From an uncultured Synechococcus sp. (lineage in GTDB: Bacteria > Cyanobacteriota > Cyanobacteriia > PCC-6307 > Cyanobiaceae), in the NCBI GenBank assembly GCA_913040905.1, contig CAJWIC010000009.1:1-16856 (forward strand): DNA of 16,856 nucleotides, written 5' to 3'. Numbering within the stretch: the first letter of the stretch is position 1; each line of letters opens with the position of its first letter. The translations under genes and the position numbers were made by a program. Below the pieces are notes generated by a model that searched no databases, was not told where the DNA came from, and saw only the letters and a program-made list of their open reading frames with translations. Below are positions 13,899 to 16,856 of the stretch, piece by piece.

Positions 13899-14772
13899 GC
13901 CGATGCAATCCGGCGACGATGCCCTGAGGGTGTCGGTGCTGAGTGAAGCGCTGCCCTACATCCAGAGATTTGCGGGTCGCCGCATCGTGATCAAGTACGG
14001 CGGTGCCGCCATGGCCCATGCCGAACTGCGTGAGGCGGTGTTCCGGGATCTCGCCCTACTGGCCTGCGTCGGGGTCCAGCCGGTGGTGGTCCATGGGGGC
14101 GGCCCGGAGATCAACCAATGGCTCAAACGCCTGGAGATTCCCGCCGAATTCCGCGACGGCCTGCGGGTCACCGATGCCGACACGATGGACGTGGTGGAAA
14201 TGGTGCTGGTCGGGCGCGTCAACAAACAGATCGTCAACGGACTCAATCAGCTGGGAACGCGGGCCATCGGCCTGAGCGGCAGCGACGGCCAACTGGTGGA
14301 GGCGCGCCCCTGGGGCGACGGCAGCCACGGGCTGGTGGGTGATGTGGCCCGCGTCAACCCGGATGTGCTGGAGCCTCTGCTGGAACGGGGTTATGTGCCG
14401 GTGATCTCCAGCGTCGCCGCCACTCCCGATGACGGGCGTGCTCACAACATCAACGCCGACACGGTGGCCGGCGAACTGGCGGCGGCCCTTGAAGCAGAAA
14501 AATTGATCCTGCTGACGGATACGCCCGGAATTCTCCGGGATCGGGACAACCCCGATTCCCTGATCCGCAAATTGCGCTTGGGGGAGGCCCGTCAACTGAT
14601 CGAGGACGGTGTGGTGGCGGGGGGAATGACCCCGAAGACAGAGTGCTGCATTCGTGCACTGGCGCAGGGCGTCTCGGCGGCTCACATCGTCGATGGCCGG
14701 GTTGCCCATGCGCTGCTGCTGGAGGTGTTCACCGATGCCGGCATCGGCACCATGGTTGTCGGACGCGGCTGA
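13891..14772 (+). CDS. argB: N-acetylglutamate kinase
   Basis: A 293-residue amino-acid-kinase-fold enzyme that phosphorylates N-acetylglutamate, the controlled step of arginine synthesis; in cyanobacteria it is activated by PII. The phosphate-binding [10 protein letters not shown] (32-41) has Lys35; [11 protein letters not shown] (65-75) binds substrate; [13 protein letters not shown] and LLTDTPGIL follow, and [10 protein letters not shown] is the late conserved block. The N-terminal helix before the fold (about 11-29, [19 protein letters not shown]) is the segment used for hexamer assembly and arginine feedback. The start ATG at 13891 overlaps DUF2854 by 8 nt; ATG 13903 is possible but would remove only four residues. 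The next gene follows after 3 nt. Confidence 0.97.
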   Translation: MPEPMQSGDDALRVSVLSEALPYIQRFAGRRIVIKYGGAAMAHAELREAVFRDLALLACVGVQPVVVHGGGPEINQWLKRLEIPAEFRDGLRVTDADTMDVVEMVLVGRVNKQIVNGLNQLGTRAIGLSGSDGQLVEARPWGDGSHGLVGDVARVNPDVLEPLLERGYVPVISSVAATPDDGRAHNINADTVAGELAAALEAEKLILLTDTPGILRDRDNPDSLIRKLRLGEARQLIEDGVVAGGMTPKTECCIRALAQGVSAAHIVDGRVAHALLLEVFTDAGIGTMVVGRG

Positions 14773-14775
14773 AGC

Positions 14776-15834
14776 GTGAACGAGCAACCGGCTCCGCTGG
14801 ATCTCTCGCCCGCCGAAACCGCTCTGGAGCGTGGTGACTACGGCCAGTGCCTTGAGCAGCTGTCCCCCTTGGCGGACTCCCGCCCTCTGCCGGATCCCGA
14901 GGGGGCCAGGATCCGCCTGTTGATGGTCACGGCCTTAATGGGTCAAGGGCGTGACCAGGAGGCCCTCAGCATCTGTCAGCTGCTGAGCCGTTCCGGTGAA
15001 CCGCAGCTCCGCCAGCAGGCCCGCCAGTTGCTGACGATCCTTGAAGCCCCGTCGTTGGACCGGCCGGAACGCTGGTCCATGAAACTTCCCCCGCTCTCCA
15101 TCCAGGCCAGTGGCAGCGCCGCGCCGGTGACGTCCCGGCGACGGCGCTCCCGCAAACCGCCACCGCCGGCGCCACCACCGACAGGACCCACCAGACCTCC
15201 AGCCCTGGGATTCGCCGCCCTGGTCACCGCAGTGCTGCTTGCCCTGACGGTGGTCCTCAGCGGTTGTGTTCGCATGCAGGCCGATCTCAACAGCCCGGCA
15301 CCGGATCGCCTGCAGCTCGTCTGGGATATCCAGAGCAGCACTGACCAACTCCAGCCCTGGCAGCAACGGTTTGACCAGAAGCTCAAGCCTCTTCGGCCTG
15401 ATGTCACCGTGGAGCATCCCCGTCCAGGAGCTCAGAGGATCACCACCGCTGCTCTGCCATCCGCGGCCTTCCGATCCACCCTCACCCAGATGATCCAGCT
15501 GTTGAGCAACAGTGCCGGCATCGACCTGCCAACTCCCAGGATCAGACTCGTCGAGCGGAACTGGCTCGTTGGTGTGCAGCAGCGGTTGCTCCTGGAACTG
15601 GCTCTCGAGCAACTGCCGGACCTGCCTGGCTTTGATCTGTCCCTCGGACTGAACCATGGACAAGTCAACCAAACCCTTGAGCAGGGTGAGTCCGTCGACC
15701 TGGAGGTCACCAGCTGGCGCTGGAGTCCCCTGGGGCTGGGCAGCCTGTTGGTGTCGGTTCTGCTGTTGCTGAGTCTGCTGCTGCAGGGGGTACGACGCCG
15801 TCTCGGGTTCGGCTTCCCGGAACTCCCTTCCTGA
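14776..15834 (+). CDS. TPR-like N-terminal domain fused to a DUF3153 membrane protein
   Basis: A 352-residue protein beginning at GTG 14776, 3 nt after argB. Residues 11-90 form helical hairpins like a tetratricopeptide pair (AETALERGDYGQCLEQLSPL, then LLMVTALMGQGRDQEALSIC). A basic, proline-rich linker (117-142, with RRRRSR and PPPPAPPP) leads to a membrane segment at 144-162 ending TVVLSGC, which reads as a lipobox with Cys164. Residues 165-315 match the DUF3153 domain, a lumenal or periplasmic domain of cyanobacteria, and a second membrane segment (319-338) precedes a basic tail. The order suggests a cytoplasmic TPR portion, an external DUF3153 domain and a C-terminal anchor. Function is not known. 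The stop is 1 nt from the end of priA. Confidence 0.8.
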   Translation: MNEQPAPLDLSPAETALERGDYGQCLEQLSPLADSRPLPDPEGARIRLLMVTALMGQGRDQEALSICQLLSRSGEPQLRQQARQLLTILEAPSLDRPERWSMKLPPLSIQASGSAAPVTSRRRRSRKPPPPAPPPTGPTRPPALGFAALVTAVLLALTVVLSGCVRMQADLNSPAPDRLQLVWDIQSSTDQLQPWQQRFDQKLKPLRPDVTVEHPRPGAQRITTAALPSAAFRSTLTQMIQLLSNSAGIDLPTPRIRLVERNWLVGVQQRLLLELALEQLPDLPGFDLSLGLNHGQVNQTLEQGESVDLEVTSWRWSPLGLGSLLVSVLLLLSLLLQGVRRRLGFGFPELPS

Positions 15835-15835
15835 C

Positions 15836-16855
15836 TTACAACTCCAGCGGATCAGGATCCACGGCAAGAGCCACACCGCGGGGAAGTTCGTCCCAGAGGG
15901 TCTGGCCAGGGGGAAGCGGCAGCGCGGATCCCACCGGACCATGGAGCAGCAGCTGCCAGCGGCTGCGCCCAGCCACCCGGGCCACCGGGGCAGGGGCCGG
16001 CCCCAGTAACCACCAGCCACGATCGCGACAGAGGGGGCGCACGCGCTCCGCCAGGACCGATGCCGCCGTGGCCGTGGCGCTGGCCGACTCACCGGACAGC
16101 CGCAGCAGACAGGCGCGGCTGAATGGGACGAGTGCCGCCTCCCGCCGCAGCTGCACCTCCTGTGCCAGGAAATCTTCGTATCGCCCATCCACCAGGTGGC
16201 GAATCACAGGATGCTCGGGGCAGTAGGTCTGCACCAGCACCTGACCGGGGCGTTCGCCCCGCCCGGCGCGACCCGCCAGCTGCATCAGCAGCTGCAGAGC
16301 CTGTTCTGAAGCCCGCAGATCGGGACGGTGCAACAGGCCATCCGCAGCCAGCACTGCGGCCAGCGTCACCTGGGGAAGGTCCATGCCCTTGGCCAGCATC
16401 TGGGTACCGATCAGGACGTCCGCCTCGCCGGAGGCGAAGCGATCCAGCAAGCGGCGATGCCCATCACGGCCGCCGGTGGAGTCGCGGTCGAAGCGAAGCA
16501 GCCGCAGCCCATCCAATTCCCCAGCGAGCAACTCCATGACCTTCTGGGTCCCAGCACCGAAGGGCTTGAAGGCAGTGGATCCGCAATGGGCGCAGCGGTT
16601 GCCGATCTCATCGCGGTGATCACACCAGTGACAGCGCAGCCACTGACGACCGCCGGAGCCGCGGTGGACGGTGAGCGCCACATCACAGTGCGGGCACATC
16701 ACCACCTCCCCACAGCTACGGCACCCCAGAAAGGGGCTGTAGCCCCGTCGCGGCACCAGGATCACGGCCTGTTCCCCCTTCTCCGGTAGTGCGGCCAACC
16801 GCTCCATCAGCGGACGGCTGATCAATCGCCGGTGTCCATCGGCGAGCTCATGCCG
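15836..16855 (-). CDS. priA: Primosomal protein N' (PriA helicase), 3' part only
   Basis: The reading frame stays open to the right edge, so the N-terminal DNA-binding and Walker A parts are outside the window; the TTG at 16825 is internal. The visible part contains eight cysteines in four CxxC pairs between 16583 and 16723 (CRSC, CPHC, CHWC, CAHC), the zinc-binding module of PriA. Helicase lobe 2 follows: LIGTQMLAKGMDLPQVTLAAVLAAD and QLAGRAGRGERPGQVLVQT, holding motifs V and VI with the arginine finger region. The end is the PriA C-terminal domain, with DRGWWLLGPAPAPVARV. PriA reloads the replicative helicase at stalled forks. It is convergent with the DUF3153 gene. Confidence 0.95.
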   Translation of the reverse strand, partial: RHELADGHRRLISRPLMERLAALPEKGEQAVILVPRRGYSPFLGCRSCGEVVMCPHCDVALTVHRGSGGRQWLRCHWCDHRDEIGNRCAHCGSTAFKPFGAGTQKVMELLAGELDGLRLLRFDRDSTGGRDGHRRLLDRFASGEADVLIGTQMLAKGMDLPQVTLAAVLAADGLLHRPDLRASEQALQLLMQLAGRAGRGERPGQVLVQTYCPEHPVIRHLVDGRYEDFLAQEVQLRREAALVPFSRACLLRLSGESASATATAASVLAERVRPLCRDRGWWLLGPAPAPVARVAGRSRWQLLLHGPVGSALPLPPGQTLWDELPRGVALAVDPDPLEL

Positions 16856-16856
16856 C

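Noticed and set aside
14935..16188. A 417-codon open frame on the minus strand opposite the DUF3153 gene and running into priA
   Set aside because: It lies opposite or out of frame with two well-supported genes, its translation is low-complexity (Arg, Gly, Gln rich) with no recognisable domain, and long antisense frames are expected in GC-rich coding DNA.
1..16856. Mobile element, defence system, CRISPR array, tRNA or natural product cluster
   Set aside because: I looked for transposase or integrase motifs, repeat-spacer patterns, tRNA-like cloverleafs and biosynthetic megasynthase or peptide modification genes and saw none; the gaps are too short and the genes are housekeeping or conserved hypotheticals.

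Overview
The window is a stretch of cyanobacterial chromosome, most likely from a marine picocyanobacterium of the Synechococcus/Cyanobium type. The evidence is the GC-rich, tightly packed coding sequence (a proS sample counts at about 67% GC) together with a Psb27 photosystem II assembly lipoprotein, DUF2854 and DUF3153 proteins known mainly from cyanobacteria and plastids, a plant-type [2Fe-2S] ferredoxin and cobalamin-pathway CobK. No tRNA, rRNA, CRISPR array, IS element, phage gene or attachment site is visible. No gap between genes exceeds about 150 bases.

Layout. 1-2425 (+): the 3' part of a tandem histidine-phosphatase protein, then a dihydroorotase-like protein that has lost its catalytic residues. 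2415-3092 (-): signal peptidase I. 3169-4674 (+): a 501-residue membrane protein of unknown function. 4637-6681 (-): an ArsC/Spx-type protein, a [2Fe-2S] ferredoxin, a family I pyrophosphatase with altered active-site residues, a small one-TM protein and a helix-turn-helix protein. 6828-11511 (+): proS, psb27, purA and an adenosine-kinase-like PfkB kinase. 11447-12629 (-): cobK and cutA. 12659-13096 (+): ssb. 13099-13317 (-): a 72-residue unknown. 13362-15834 (+): a DUF2854 protein, argB and a TPR-DUF3153 fusion. 15836 to the window end (-): the 3' part of priA.

The genes are mostly housekeeping and do not form one dedicated system. Local links: purA and the adenosine kinase both make AMP; cobK and cutA look translationally coupled; DUF2854, argB and DUF3153 are overlapping or nearly so. 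All five convergent gene pairs overlap or are separated by 1-2 bases.

I found no evidence of a novel defence or mobile system. The most interesting points are two conserved-looking enzymes whose catalytic residues are degraded (dihydroorotase-like and pyrophosphatase), an eight-codon leader ORF with a strong Shine-Dalgarno overlapping the DUF2854 start, a near-consensus promoter followed by a hairpin that ends one base before the purA start codon, a membrane protein with a possible voltage-sensor-like segment, and an internal lipobox in the DUF3153 fusion.
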